Under the pieces are notes generated by a model. That model was not told the DNA's origin. It saw only the letters and a program-made list of their open reading frames with translations, and ran no database searches. A DNA stretch of 41,077 nucleotides from an uncultured Capnocytophaga sp. (GTDB lineage Bacteria > Bacteroidota > Bacteroidia > Flavobacteriales > Flavobacteriaceae): positions 1 to 41,077 of the forward strand of contig NZ_CALHGG010000161.1 of the NCBI RefSeq assembly GCF_938029845.1, in the 5' to 3' direction. Position 1 is the stretch's first letter. Each line of letters begins with the position of its first letter. The position numbers and the translations under genes were made by a program. Below are positions 35,801-41,077 of this stretch, in pieces.

Positions 35801-38800
35801 CAAACCAATACTTCTAATACTAATGTAACTATAGACACAGCTACAGGTAAGGTGAAGGTAGCGGCTAATACCCCAGCAGGCGTATATACTGTCAAGTATA
35901 AGATTAAAGAAAATAGACAACCCAACGCTGCGGCTTCTGATGAGAAGACAGCAACAGTAGTGGTAACCAACAAATTGGTGAATAACAATGCTAACTATGG
36001 TGGAACACCTTCTATCAATAGTACACCAGCTAATGGAGGTAATGTGCTTGATAATGTACGTATCAATAATGCGACTTCTAACCCTGCACCAAGTGATGTT
36101 ACTATCTCTGTGGATGTGCCTGCTACAGGAACAACGGTACCATACCTTGAAACATCAGGGCCTGATGCTGGTAAGATAAAGATCCCTCAAGGAACACCTT
36201 CAGGACCTTATACTATAAACTATACTGTATGTGATAAAGCTCCTGGAGCTGCTAAGTCTTGCAAACAAGCTACTGCTAATATAACGGTAGGTACTAATGC
36301 AATCATTGCTGAGAATGATATAACCAACATTAAGGTAGCAGAATACAATGCTAATACAACACAGAATGTGAAGAAGACCGATGGAACCAATCTTAATGTA
36401 TTGGATAATGATACCTTAGCAGGAGTACTAGGACTTAATACTACTCAAGTGACTATTGAAACTATTGGAGCTGCAGATGGTATTACTATCAAGCCTAATG
36501 GTGAAGTAGAAATAGCTGCAGGTAAGCAGGCAGGTGTATACGAGCGTAAATATAAGATCAAAGATAAGACCAACCCAACCAATATATCTGGTGAAGCAAC
36601 AGTGAAAGTGGTGGTGAAGAATAAGGTAGTAAGCAATGACGCTCTCTATGCAGGTAAGCCTTCTACTAACACAACCCCTAGACCTGTAGGAGATGTATTA
36701 GACAATGTACGCATCAATGGTAGTTCTACAGCACCACAACCTGATGATCTAACGATAACTGTGGTAACACCCGCTAGAGGTACTATTGTGCCAAGCCTCA
36801 TTACTACAGGAGCTAATGCAGGTAAGATTGTGGTGCCTAAGGGAACTCCAGTAGACACTTATACCATAGTATACAAAGTATGTGATAAAGCTACAGGTGA
36901 AGCCCAAACATGTAAACAAAATGTAGCTAACGTAACTGTAACAGGTAATGATATAGTAGTTAATCCAACTACTAAGCGTGTACCTAAGACAGGAGGAACT
37001 GTAGATGTATTAAACAATGTTACTATAGGTGGAGATCCAGCAGACAAAGACAATGTAGATATTTCTATAACAAATGACGGTAGAACAGGTGCGACAGTAG
37101 ATCCTACAACAGGTAAGATCGTAGTACCAAATGGTCTTATCCCAGGTACACATACTATTAATTATAAAGTATGTGAAAAGGGAAGCTCTATTAATTGTCA
37201 GACAAGTACGCTCAAGGTCGTAATTCCTGATGATATTGTAGTAAATCCTGCTTCTGATGCGGTAGTACCTAAGACAGGTGGTACAGCAGATGTACTTAAT
37301 AACACTACTGTAAATGGTGATCCTGCTACCAAAGAAAAAGTCGATGTTTCTATAGTAAATGATGGTGGAACTCGTGCAACTGTAGATCCTAATACAGGTA
37401 AGATACGGATTCCTGATGGACAAACTCCTGGTACACATATTATTACTTATAAGGTATGTGAAAAGGGTCAAACAGACAATTGTGAAACAGCTACATTGAA
37501 GGTGATAGTGCCAGCTGACATCGTACTTAACCGAGACGAAGATAAGACTGTTCCTAAAACAGGAGGTACGATAGATGTACTTGGTAACGATACCATAAAT
37601 GGTAACCCTGCTACCAAAGATAATGTAGATATCTCAATAGTAGATCCTAATGGAATAAATGCTACAATAGATCCTACAGGTAAGATAGTAATTCCTAATG
37701 GGGTAACCCCAGGTACATATACTATCCAATACAAAGTATGTGAAAAAGGTACAGATCGTTGTCAACAAAGTAGTGTAAAAGTTGTAGTAGTTCAAGAGAA
37801 TATTGTAGCTAATGCAGATAGTTATCAGCAACAATGGTCTGCTACAGAAACAGTAGCTAAGGATGCAAATAGGGATGCAAATATACTTACTAATGATAGT
37901 TGGGAATCCAATACAGAACTCAATACAAATCTTGTAGACATTGAGCAAGTAGAGGCTTCTTCCGATAAGGTAAGTATAGATACTGCAACAGGTAAAGTGA
38001 AGATAGCAGCTGGAGCGCCAGCAGGTACTTATACGTTGAAATATACTATTAAGCCTAAAGGTCAAGCTACACCTGTAAGTGCTCCTGCTACCGTAACAGT
38101 AGTGGTGAAGAATAAAGTGCAAGTAACTGATAATGAAATTTCAGGTAAACCATCAGAAAACGATTCACCTAGGGAAATTGGTAATGTGACTGATAATGTG
38201 AAGATTAACGGTCAAAAACCAAATCCAAGCGGAGTTACCATAGAAGTGATAAATCCAGCTAATCCTATAACACCAGGAGCCCCTGTGCCAACAGTGGATA
38301 CTAATACAGGTAAGATAATTGTAGGTAAGGATGTTCCAGCAGGAGATTACACTATCAAAGTGAAAGTATGTGATAAGGCTACTCCTAAGACTTGTGTAGA
38401 AAAGGATCTTAAGATTAAGGTAAGACCTAATCAAAGCCTTGAAGCTGTAAATGATGAGTTTAATATAGGTACCACAGGAGGAACTACTCCAAGTGTCTTA
38501 GATAATGATAAGTGGAAAAATGAAGCAGGCAAGCTTAAGACTGATGGAAGTGATACTGATGAACTGAAAGTAATAGTAGTACCTACTCTAGGTAAGAACC
38601 AACCTGATCCAACCCTTGTGATTAAGGGAGATGACGGACGTATTACTGTAAAACCAGGACTTGCTCCAGGACGATATATTTACTATTACACAATCATTAG
38701 TGTAAAACAGCCAAGTATGTCTTCTAGTGCCGAAGCAGTAATTAACATATCTCCTTATGTAGCAGGTGAAGATACTGTTGTAGTAGATAAGCCTAAAGAA

Positions 38801-39658
38801 GGTGAGGAAGTAACTTCTCAAGAAAGTGTCTTGGATAACGATACACTTAATGGATTGAAACCAACCCCTGATACAGTAGAAATATCTCTAATAAGTGTTT
38901 CTCCATCAGCACAAGGAAAGATTGAGTTGGATACCACTACAGGTAAGATCAAAGTGAAATCTGGAGTTCCAGTAGGTGAATATACGTTGAGATACAGAGT
39001 TTGTCCAAAAGGATCTACTAATGATTGCCAAGAAGGAGAAGCCAAAGTAAAGGTACAACCTAACTTGACTCTCAAGAATCATACCTTTGATAAACCTATC
39101 AATAGTGCACTATCAGAAACCCATACCAATAGTGTATTGAAAGATGGAACTTTGGACGGACAGCCTATTAAACCAGCAGATGTTACTATTGAAATACTAG
39201 ATAAGGGAGGTATTCAAGGGGTAACAATTAATACAGATGGGCAAGTTGTGATACCTAAGGGTACTCCTTCAGGAACTTACACTCTAGAGTATGAGGTAAC
39301 ATCCAAAGAATATGGTGTAAAGAAAACAGCTAAGGTAACGGTAACCATAAACAATGATGCAACTCTTGAGTTCTATAATGCGATCTCAACTGACGAAGGT
39401 AGCCAGAACAATGGATTTATAATCAAGAACATTGATCTCTATCCTAATAACAATCTCAAGATATTCAACCGCTACGGTGTGTTGGTATATGAGAAAGATG
39501 GTTATACCAATGCAGATCCATTCAAAGGATTCTCTACTGGACGTGCCACTGTAAACAAAGATGGTAAGCTACCACAAGGAACTTACTACTATGTCTTAGA
39601 ATACACTGACGGCCAGAACCAAAGTCAACAAAAAGCGGGATGGCTCTATATCAAATAG
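26894..39658 (+). CDS. Giant repetitive T9SS surface protein (adhesin-like)
   Basis: A 4254-residue secreted protein. The N-end (KKRIIHLLTIVVLLFSCSGIWAQ) is a signal peptide. Cleavage after GIWA fits T9SS cargo, though LFSC also resembles a lipobox. Three related modules of about 175-210 residues lie at about 28-240, 241-415 and 628-810. Ig-like domains fill the spaces and the region to about 1395. From about 1395 to 3352 nine A-B pairs of about 217 residues follow. A units carry VNVLSNDKLG, ITEKGQ and VVVTNK motifs (Big_9/cadherin-like). B units carry TTPKEIGNVLNGT, TTGKVKIPAG and VCDK...C. Three shorter C units (PKTGGT, VCEKG) lie at about 3352-3633, then one more A-B pair and three divergent units. 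The last about 100 residues (NLKIFNRYGVLVYEKDGY, GTYYYVLEYTDG, KAGWLYIK) form a type B T9SS sorting domain. Such proteins are exported to the surface; adhesion or gliding is inferred. No enzyme domain was seen. Confidence 0.9.
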   Translation: MIEKNKKRIIHLLTIVVLLFSCSGIWAQQSCESMPEPVTYIRIGTPTSTFVKEYADVRGVRVTRTMTTRGNPGDKIAYSDEDNAPAEFYCGKDRKTAFGNKKYPFMDSNKVFKIVYEFSKPVNDVEVFFAAFGYIGTRDWWKQDKLHQDIVEFSLGNADGSTYAGEMQLTLRSDCTGGVAIISGGTVSSEDKKITDAKIGVTSSTPFTKLILDYKEPSGQSGGYGFFPEICLSSVVTPINQSSCTPPSVGDPFSTFPIDTKTINGISVKRTVDSGIGASGSFPGSYCGGTQITYPSKDPLLENSKKIVYEFGAPIKSAEIFLLAFGDNQAITTFDRTQFEVDGGGTISLSKTYDCNPIASSIAGNVVSSVNNRKLTTDVAIKVSSDKPFSKITITDKASTGHGYLVALCPSSVTKATDSDLIVLDAGVSTLTNQTVCDIQAPIYKAKASAGAFASTATFDYELQVLRAPGTWTKVEEKKGVSSGTVYTFPATALKSATYNGSQIRVKYTYKNSLFPSVTGTAYSNVVTLTVKETASISSLIASPTSLNETGATNIIYKIKGTPGATVTYRVTGDATDKTVVLHNTTGEATVSVNNRTSNTILTITKVEKTGLCSRENLHYKAEVDHQGSTCTSHPTPQFAKGNNTKATFNGVEVTRTLEGTPNYLPTFTYDSSYNLCTPTLIDGHPAMNDNGFNKVTYTFAKPITKIQVWLSGFGSTEPNKLDEAEFSIDCADANLSLSVTDCNNTAEVNLVTKNGGRITSNSTKYFQAIVQVTADKPFTKLEVKKGTVKGFQGYGYVVELCPTSLNPAKIKVTQHPTNVTACVGATGKRFTAKAKIEGIAATESMSYTWQQTKTPAVASSWVTAVAPSPSGSVRVDASTEAGLTLNAIQASDNGLYYRAAFTFTKCGHTLETVYSEPAKLIVPSASDIITIVATQPSDVTTSDCTQTTNVSAQGKIADGYNINNIPARGGNIFGYYLEFKDTDNTWKTYKGQQYSNNPSNHPQTLKIVHRDAPVGTTSFRVRYMVELNNGCEYTVNSSEFTFTKNLPAEPVIATPQTFCQSENKTVGGLTTLPNIKWYNAATGGTEVLASTTIPVGTNNYWATVTTNGCESTHKQVTVTVVAKPSAPIVQTKTECPATGNYDMAGLVTSAVPTGHTLKWYDSATATTTAASTVDRNKTAKTTYEKWVALVTPQGCESDRVKATYIVDITTQPTVAAPTSNLSINCADPAATTDAAVNAWAATATATVGCGTPIVNNNYATVKPTDLCSVGEFEVTFTVMDAFGAQRTVNKKITVNRLIAANDTATVARSMGGNINVLSNDSVNGAPATTANAVVSIVNANGTGATVTSDGKVHIPGGTLTPGTYNITYKICDKNNLSLCGAPATIALTVNNSTIQVNNDDPEILTYTTSVAYAKNADGSTFNVLTNDRLSGVTPNTTQVDIIPVTTATGVSIESDGSIKVAASTPAGVYTLTYKIKEKNTTNQSAEATVTVKVKNTLTATPATLNTPITPSVDASTPKEIGDVLDQTRLNGNKPNTSQVDITVTQQATPQVAGDPVPSINTTTGKVEIPSGVKPGTYTIKYKLCDKVTPQTCTGEVTLPITVAGGNTTTTVADDFTANPVERSNAEEVVKKNDGTPLNVLSNDKLGTRTNIDTNVVEIIPAGSSHAGVSIDTATGQVKVAANTPAGVHEVKYKIKEKGQTTESAEATAKIVVKNKVELDPATIPSSVNTPDDGNDKSIANVLDKAKINGNKPNATDVVITVPSPAQKVNPSDIVPYVDTATGKVIVPVGTKPGNHQITYQVCDRMPAGQEAAQTCKTATITIPVMANSATSANDDYSGNPVEFSSTVISYVKNGTEDVNVLSNDALGNNTTITTNLVDITQTHTTHSGVTIETTTGKVKVAPNTPAGEHIVKYTIAEKGGGPSSTESTVKVVVKNKLTLGSGNVPSSVKPATGNTPTEIGDVLNGTKLNGATPTIGTGPNQVSVTEVAPATPQGSNPVPTLDTTTGKVKIPAGVPVGPYTIKYKICDNATGAAQSCEEKTLTINVAANNLNPIADDYSSFKVEKPTAEVTVKNGSQEVNVLSNDILGGRTGLDTNVVTIDQVYTSNTSVNIDLATGKVKVGSGAVAGEHTIRYTLTEKGQTTPSDQQVTVKVTVTNKIVVNPVTIPTNPSENSTTPKEIGNVLNQTTINGNTPSIDDVTITATPNAPGLPKKPYIDTTTGKVMIPAGVAPGDHIISYTICDKVTPASAKTCKTATVTVKVTGNTITPQDDDFSAYKVEHPTTQIVVSNGANHVNILTNDKLGNRTGLTKDEVIITQATPTNPHVNIDTTNGEVDVQAGTPAGEYTVKYKITEKGQPTSAASVEKTVKVVVTNKLVNTTANYSGSPSQNATPAIGGDVLDNVRINDATSNPNVNDVTLRVVRPATGTTKPFLETSGTDAGKIKIPQGTPAGNYEIEYEVCDKAQGAARSCQTAIAKIRVSAKPIVANNDTDNTVVDYNANAAQHVKKGAGVLNVLANDKLGTTEGLNSSLVTIEITQPVTGIEIKADGKVEVAAGKNPGVYELKYKIKEAADPTNVSEEGTVKVVVKNKVTNDPFPAASVNPSTDNSTPAERINILDKVKINGNTPSINDITIEVINDADPSPSGKVPELDTTTGKIKVPAGIEPGAYRIKYRVCDKVTGEANSCVVHEITINITGNDITAMLDNFTAHKVERSNTDAFVNNGTNDVNVLTNDKLGNRTGLDTDVVTITQTHTTEPKVTIESDGRVKVAADAPAGTHTVKYKITEKGQTTASAEVEVKVAVTNKIELDHTAVISNPVTPSTDNTTPKEIGNVLNGTKLNGTRPTIGTGTNQVRITIIDPADPQVGGDPVPEIDVTTGKVKIPAGVRPGDYQITYKVCDNVTPQTCETTTVTVKVQGNTIAIEDDDYSANKVEHPQTDTFVNNGTDDVNVLSNDKLGDRIGLDTNVVNIAQTNTSNTNVTIDTATGKVKVAANTPAGVYTVKYKIKENRQPNAAASDEKTATVVVTNKLVNNNANYGGTPSINSTPANGGNVLDNVRINNATSNPAPSDVTISVDVPATGTTVPYLETSGPDAGKIKIPQGTPSGPYTINYTVCDKAPGAAKSCKQATANITVGTNAIIAENDITNIKVAEYNANTTQNVKKTDGTNLNVLDNDTLAGVLGLNTTQVTIETIGAADGITIKPNGEVEIAAGKQAGVYERKYKIKDKTNPTNISGEATVKVVVKNKVVSNDALYAGKPSTNTTPRPVGDVLDNVRINGSSTAPQPDDLTITVVTPARGTIVPSLITTGANAGKIVVPKGTPVDTYTIVYKVCDKATGEAQTCKQNVANVTVTGNDIVVNPTTKRVPKTGGTVDVLNNVTIGGDPADKDNVDISITNDGRTGATVDPTTGKIVVPNGLIPGTHTINYKVCEKGSSINCQTSTLKVVIPDDIVVNPASDAVVPKTGGTADVLNNTTVNGDPATKEKVDVSIVNDGGTRATVDPNTGKIRIPDGQTPGTHIITYKVCEKGQTDNCETATLKVIVPADIVLNRDEDKTVPKTGGTIDVLGNDTINGNPATKDNVDISIVDPNGINATIDPTGKIVIPNGVTPGTYTIQYKVCEKGTDRCQQSSVKVVVVQENIVANADSYQQQWSATETVAKDANRDANILTNDSWESNTELNTNLVDIEQVEASSDKVSIDTATGKVKIAAGAPAGTYTLKYTIKPKGQATPVSAPATVTVVVKNKVQVTDNEISGKPSENDSPREIGNVTDNVKINGQKPNPSGVTIEVINPANPITPGAPVPTVDTNTGKIIVGKDVPAGDYTIKVKVCDKATPKTCVEKDLKIKVRPNQSLEAVNDEFNIGTTGGTTPSVLDNDKWKNEAGKLKTDGSDTDELKVIVVPTLGKNQPDPTLVIKGDDGRITVKPGLAPGRYIYYYTIISVKQPSMSSSAEAVINISPYVAGEDTVVVDKPKEGEEVTSQESVLDNDTLNGLKPTPDTVEISLISVSPSAQGKIELDTTTGKIKVKSGVPVGEYTLRYRVCPKGSTNDCQEGEAKVKVQPNLTLKNHTFDKPINSALSETHTNSVLKDGTLDGQPIKPADVTIEILDKGGIQGVTINTDGQVVIPKGTPSGTYTLEYEVTSKEYGVKKTAKVTVTINNDATLEFYNAISTDEGSQNNGFIIKNIDLYPNNNLKIFNRYGVLVYEKDGYTNADPFKGFSTGRATVNKDGKLPQGTYYYVLEYTDGQNQSQQKAGWLYIK
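26977..29320 (+). repeat. Three related N-terminal modules of the giant protein
   Basis: Modules at about 26977-27603, 27617-28136 and 28777-29320. Each begins with a Cys-containing segment followed by T-x-NG[VI]xV-x-RT, has a FxKxxYxFxxPI strand with an AFG or GFG turn, and ends SSDKPFSK or TADKPFTK with GYGxxxxLCPSS. The second and third are separated by Ig-like sequence. They resemble a lectin/jelly-roll fold, but that is a guess. Confidence 0.7.
31078..36948 (+). repeat. Nine A-B domain pairs with about 650-bp period
   Basis: Pair starts are near 31078, 31721, 32379, 33040, 33683, 34336, 34984, 35645 and 36298, spaced 643-661 bp. The A half has NVLSND and KxxEKGQ; the B half has GKVKIPAG and a late VCDK...C. 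Pairs 4-6 (33040-34983) and 7-9 (34984-36948) match each other in order, indicating a three-pair unit duplicated as a block. Confidence 0.8.
36949..37794 (+). repeat. Three short C domains interrupting the array
   Basis: Units start near 36949, 37229 and 37513, spaced about 280 bp (about 94 residues). Each has DIV[VL]N, VPKTGGT, DVLxN, GxPA.K and YKVCEKG. An earlier single unit of similar type occurs at about 30790-31070, before the A-B array. After them another A-B pair (37795-38428) resumes. Confidence 0.8.
39358..39655 (+). other. T9SS type B C-terminal sorting domain
   Basis: About 100 residues: ATLEFYNAIS-T-DEG, FIIKNIDLYPNNNLKIFNRY, GVLVYEKDGY, FKGFS, LPQGTYYYVLEY and the end GWLYIK. 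This matches the gliding-motility-associated C-terminal domain (type B) recognised by the type IX secretion system, which directs proteins to the cell surface. Confidence 0.88.
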
Positions 39659-39674
39659 CCTAGCGCTAATCTAT

Positions 39675-39710
39675 AAAAGCGGAAGACGAAAAGTCTTCCG
39701 CTTTTTGCTT
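39675..39710 (+). terminator. Terminator after the giant gene
   Basis: A 13-bp stem, 39675-39687 with 39693-39705, loop GAAAA, followed by five T. It lies 17 bases after the stop. Its T-run also holds the TTG of the next promoter. Confidence 0.9.
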
Positions 39711-39736
39711 TTGTGGGGATTTTTTCATTAACTTTG
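39705..39736 (+). promoter_or_regulatory. Promoter of the methyltransferase gene
   Basis: TTG at 39705-39707, a 21-base spacer, and TAACTTTG at 39729-39736. The -33 box overlaps the T-run of the preceding terminator. A small hairpin (AAAAGTGAA at about 39768-39776 with TTCACTTTT at 39785-39793) lies in the leader. Confidence 0.55.
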
Positions 39737-39818
39737 CAAAATAGAGAAAAGGAAAAAGTAAAAGATAAAAAGTGAAGCTAAGGATTCACTTTTCGTTATC
39801 CATTAACATTTAATAATT

Positions 39819-40514
39819 ATGTCTCAGTTTTACAACCAAATTGCGGAAAAGTATGACTTTATCTTTCCGCTATCTCCAGCACACCAAATTTTCTTCGCTA
39901 GTGAACTTCAAGGCAAGACCCTTCTCGATGTAGGTGCCGCTACCGGCAATCTTACCGCTTATCTTAGCTCACAAGGTTATGAAGTTACCGCTATCGACCT
40001 CAGTGAACGATTGATTGCCAAAGCTTCCGAGAAAGGTGTTACTGTACAGCAACTGAATATGCTTGCTATTGATGAGCTTCCTGCTTTTGACAATATTGTT
40101 TGTATAGGCAATACACTTCCTCATTTGGATAGTAAGACCTCCGTACAGCTCTTTTTACAAAAAACCTATGGACAACTCACCCAAGAGGGTAAACTTGTCC
40201 TGCAATTGGTCAATTTTGAAAAATATTTTGCCCAGCAACAAGACGATTACCTCGGTAATCTCCCCTTAATAGTCAACGATAAGGTGAAGTTTGAGCGATT
40301 TTACTATCTCAATGAGGAAGGAAAAATTCGTTTCAAGACTATTTTGGACGATACCATAGAAAATGAGGAATTGTTACAGCCTATTTTCGCTGACGAACTT
40401 ACCCAATGGCTTACTCAGATAGGATTTCAAGCCATCAACTTATATGGTAATTTCAAAAAAGACCCTTTTGATAAAGAAAAATCAATGGCACTGATAATCA
40501 CTGCAGAAAAGTAA
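39819..40514 (+). CDS. Class I SAM-dependent methyltransferase
   Basis: A 231-residue soluble enzyme. Motif I, LLDVGAATGNLTAYLSSQG, is at about residues 35-53 (SAM glycine-rich loop). It is followed by VTAIDLSERLIAKA (acidic residue binding the ribose), then LNMLAIDELPAFDNIVCIGN (motif II region) and LTQEGKLVLQLVNF (motif III). This fixes the fold but not the substrate, which could be a small molecule or tRNA. The start at 39819 follows a leader of about 80 bases containing a small hairpin. The next gene has its own -7 box. Confidence 0.88.
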   Translation: MSQFYNQIAEKYDFIFPLSPAHQIFFASELQGKTLLDVGAATGNLTAYLSSQGYEVTAIDLSERLIAKASEKGVTVQQLNMLAIDELPAFDNIVCIGNTLPHLDSKTSVQLFLQKTYGQLTQEGKLVLQLVNFEKYFAQQQDDYLGNLPLIVNDKVKFERFYYLNEEGKIRFKTILDDTIENEELLQPIFADELTQWLTQIGFQAINLYGNFKKDPFDKEKSMALIITAEK

Positions 40515-40538
40515 TTTCCATATCTTACAAATATTCCG

Positions 40539-40546
40539 TACTTTTG
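40539..40546 (+). promoter_or_regulatory. -7 box TACTTTTG before the DUF1877-like gene
   Basis: TACTTTTG lies 27 bases before the ATG at 40574. The TTG at 40544, the start of the longest open frame, is inside it, so it cannot be the start codon. The -33 TTG is not seen. Confidence 0.55.
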
Positions 40547-40573
40547 CATTTTTTAAACTTTAGAATAAACAAT

Positions 40574-41062
40574 ATGGCACGATTAGGCGTTTTTTATGCA
40601 CTTAGTGATGAGCAGGTAGATGCTATTGCAGAACAAGATGATGACAAGATGTATGCTTATATGCTCAATACTATTGAAGAAAATCTCTTGGGTACACCCA
40701 AAAGTTATCAGATAGATAAAGCGTGGGAAGGCATTCACTATTGTCTTTGTGAGGGTGATTGGTACAAAGAAGAAGGAATAGCTCCTAATATTGTTTTTGG
40801 AGGTTATTTATTATTGGATCATAATGATTGTGTAATATTTGTGAATGACCTCGATAATATTCAAAAAATTGTAGACTATCTTGAAGAGAATAATCTACAA
40901 GAGATTATCAAAAAAAATTTTGACAAAATTCCTTCAGACTACTCATATACTAAAAACGAGGAAGAACTCAACTATTTGTTGAGTTGGAGCAAAGGGGTAT
41001 TAGATTTTTATAAATATGCTTTGAAGAACCAACTAAATACTATTTTTACCGTAGATCTTTAA
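40574..41062 (+). CDS. DUF1877 (YfbM-like) family protein
   Basis: A 162-residue protein starting MARLGVFYALSDEQVDAIAE. The pattern IDKAWEGIHYCLCEGDW near residues 50-66, GGYLLLDHNDC after it, and the late LLSWSKGVLDFYKYALKNQ are like the DUF1877/YfbM family, whose function is unknown. Members are small, soluble and acidic. The ATG at 40574 is chosen because the upstream part of the frame overlaps the promoter. The gene ends 15 bases before the window end. Confidence 0.75.
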   Translation: MARLGVFYALSDEQVDAIAEQDDDKMYAYMLNTIEENLLGTPKSYQIDKAWEGIHYCLCEGDWYKEEGIAPNIVFGGYLLLDHNDCVIFVNDLDNIQKIVDYLEENNLQEIIKKNFDKIPSDYSYTKNEEELNYLLSWSKGVLDFYKYALKNQLNTIFTVDL

Positions 41063-41077
41063 TTAATCATTAAACAT

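Noticed and set aside
31078..37794. Regular repeats that could suggest a CRISPR array
   Set aside because: The units are hundreds of bases long, coding and in frame, with no short identical repeats and unique spacers.
27860..39075. Many leftward open frames inside the giant gene, up to about 206 codons (for example 32717-33337)
   Set aside because: They recur at the repeat period, are opposite a well-supported coding frame, and their translations are low-complexity Ser/Tyr/Cys-rich with no motif.

Overview
The window looks like chromosomal DNA of a Bacteroidota bacterium, most likely family Flavobacteriaceae. The genus (Capnocytophaga-like) is a guess from overall flavour, not shown. The evidence is the Bacteroidota promoter type (TTG, 19-21 bases, TAnnTTTG) in front of many genes, AT-rich intergenic DNA, a bacillithiol gene (bshC), flavobacterial-type ribosomal proteins, many short lipoproteins, and a giant secreted protein ending in a type B sorting domain of the type IX secretion system (T9SS). 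No tRNA, rRNA or CRISPR array was seen.

Layout. Positions 1-4391 are an eroded accessory patch. It holds a 50-bp perfect palindrome at the window edge, a pair of interleaved divergent promoters, a broken lipoprotein gene, three intact small lipoprotein genes, and an NlpC/P60 gene that has lost its catalytic Cys and is cut off by a decayed IS982-type element (1396-2360). A third copy of the IS end lies at 3389-3410. Positions 4392-8447 are housekeeping: rplM-rpsI-rpsB-tsf, then gmk-nadD. Positions 8521-11408 are a leftward operon: cdd, bshC and a UPF0173 metal-dependent hydrolase. Positions 11566-13855 carry an NfeD/YqiJ-like membrane protein followed by a flotillin. Positions 14034-20070 hold two tandem 991-residue paralogs with VIT, VWA, TPR and DUF2135-like regions. 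Positions 20174-22547 carry an L,D-transpeptidase lipoprotein gene convergent with lipB. Positions 22689-26262 are an McrBC-type restriction pair whose McrB has an EVE/PUA-like region before the GTPase. After 630 AT-rich bases comes the giant gene 26894-39658 (4254 residues). The window ends with a SAM methyltransferase and a DUF1877/YfbM-like gene.

How the parts fit. Several units concern the cell surface or envelope: lipoproteins, NlpC/P60, NfeD-like/flotillin, VIT/VWA proteins, L,D-transpeptidase and the T9SS giant protein. The giant protein is the most striking object. It has three related N-terminal modules, Ig-like domains, then an array of about ten A-B domain pairs with a period near 650 bp. 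The B domains carry a conserved Cys pair that the A domains lack. A larger three-pair unit appears to have been duplicated, and a block of three shorter C domains interrupts the array. McrBC is the only clear defence system. Several apparent long reading frames begin inside promoter elements, so their starts are moved downstream here.
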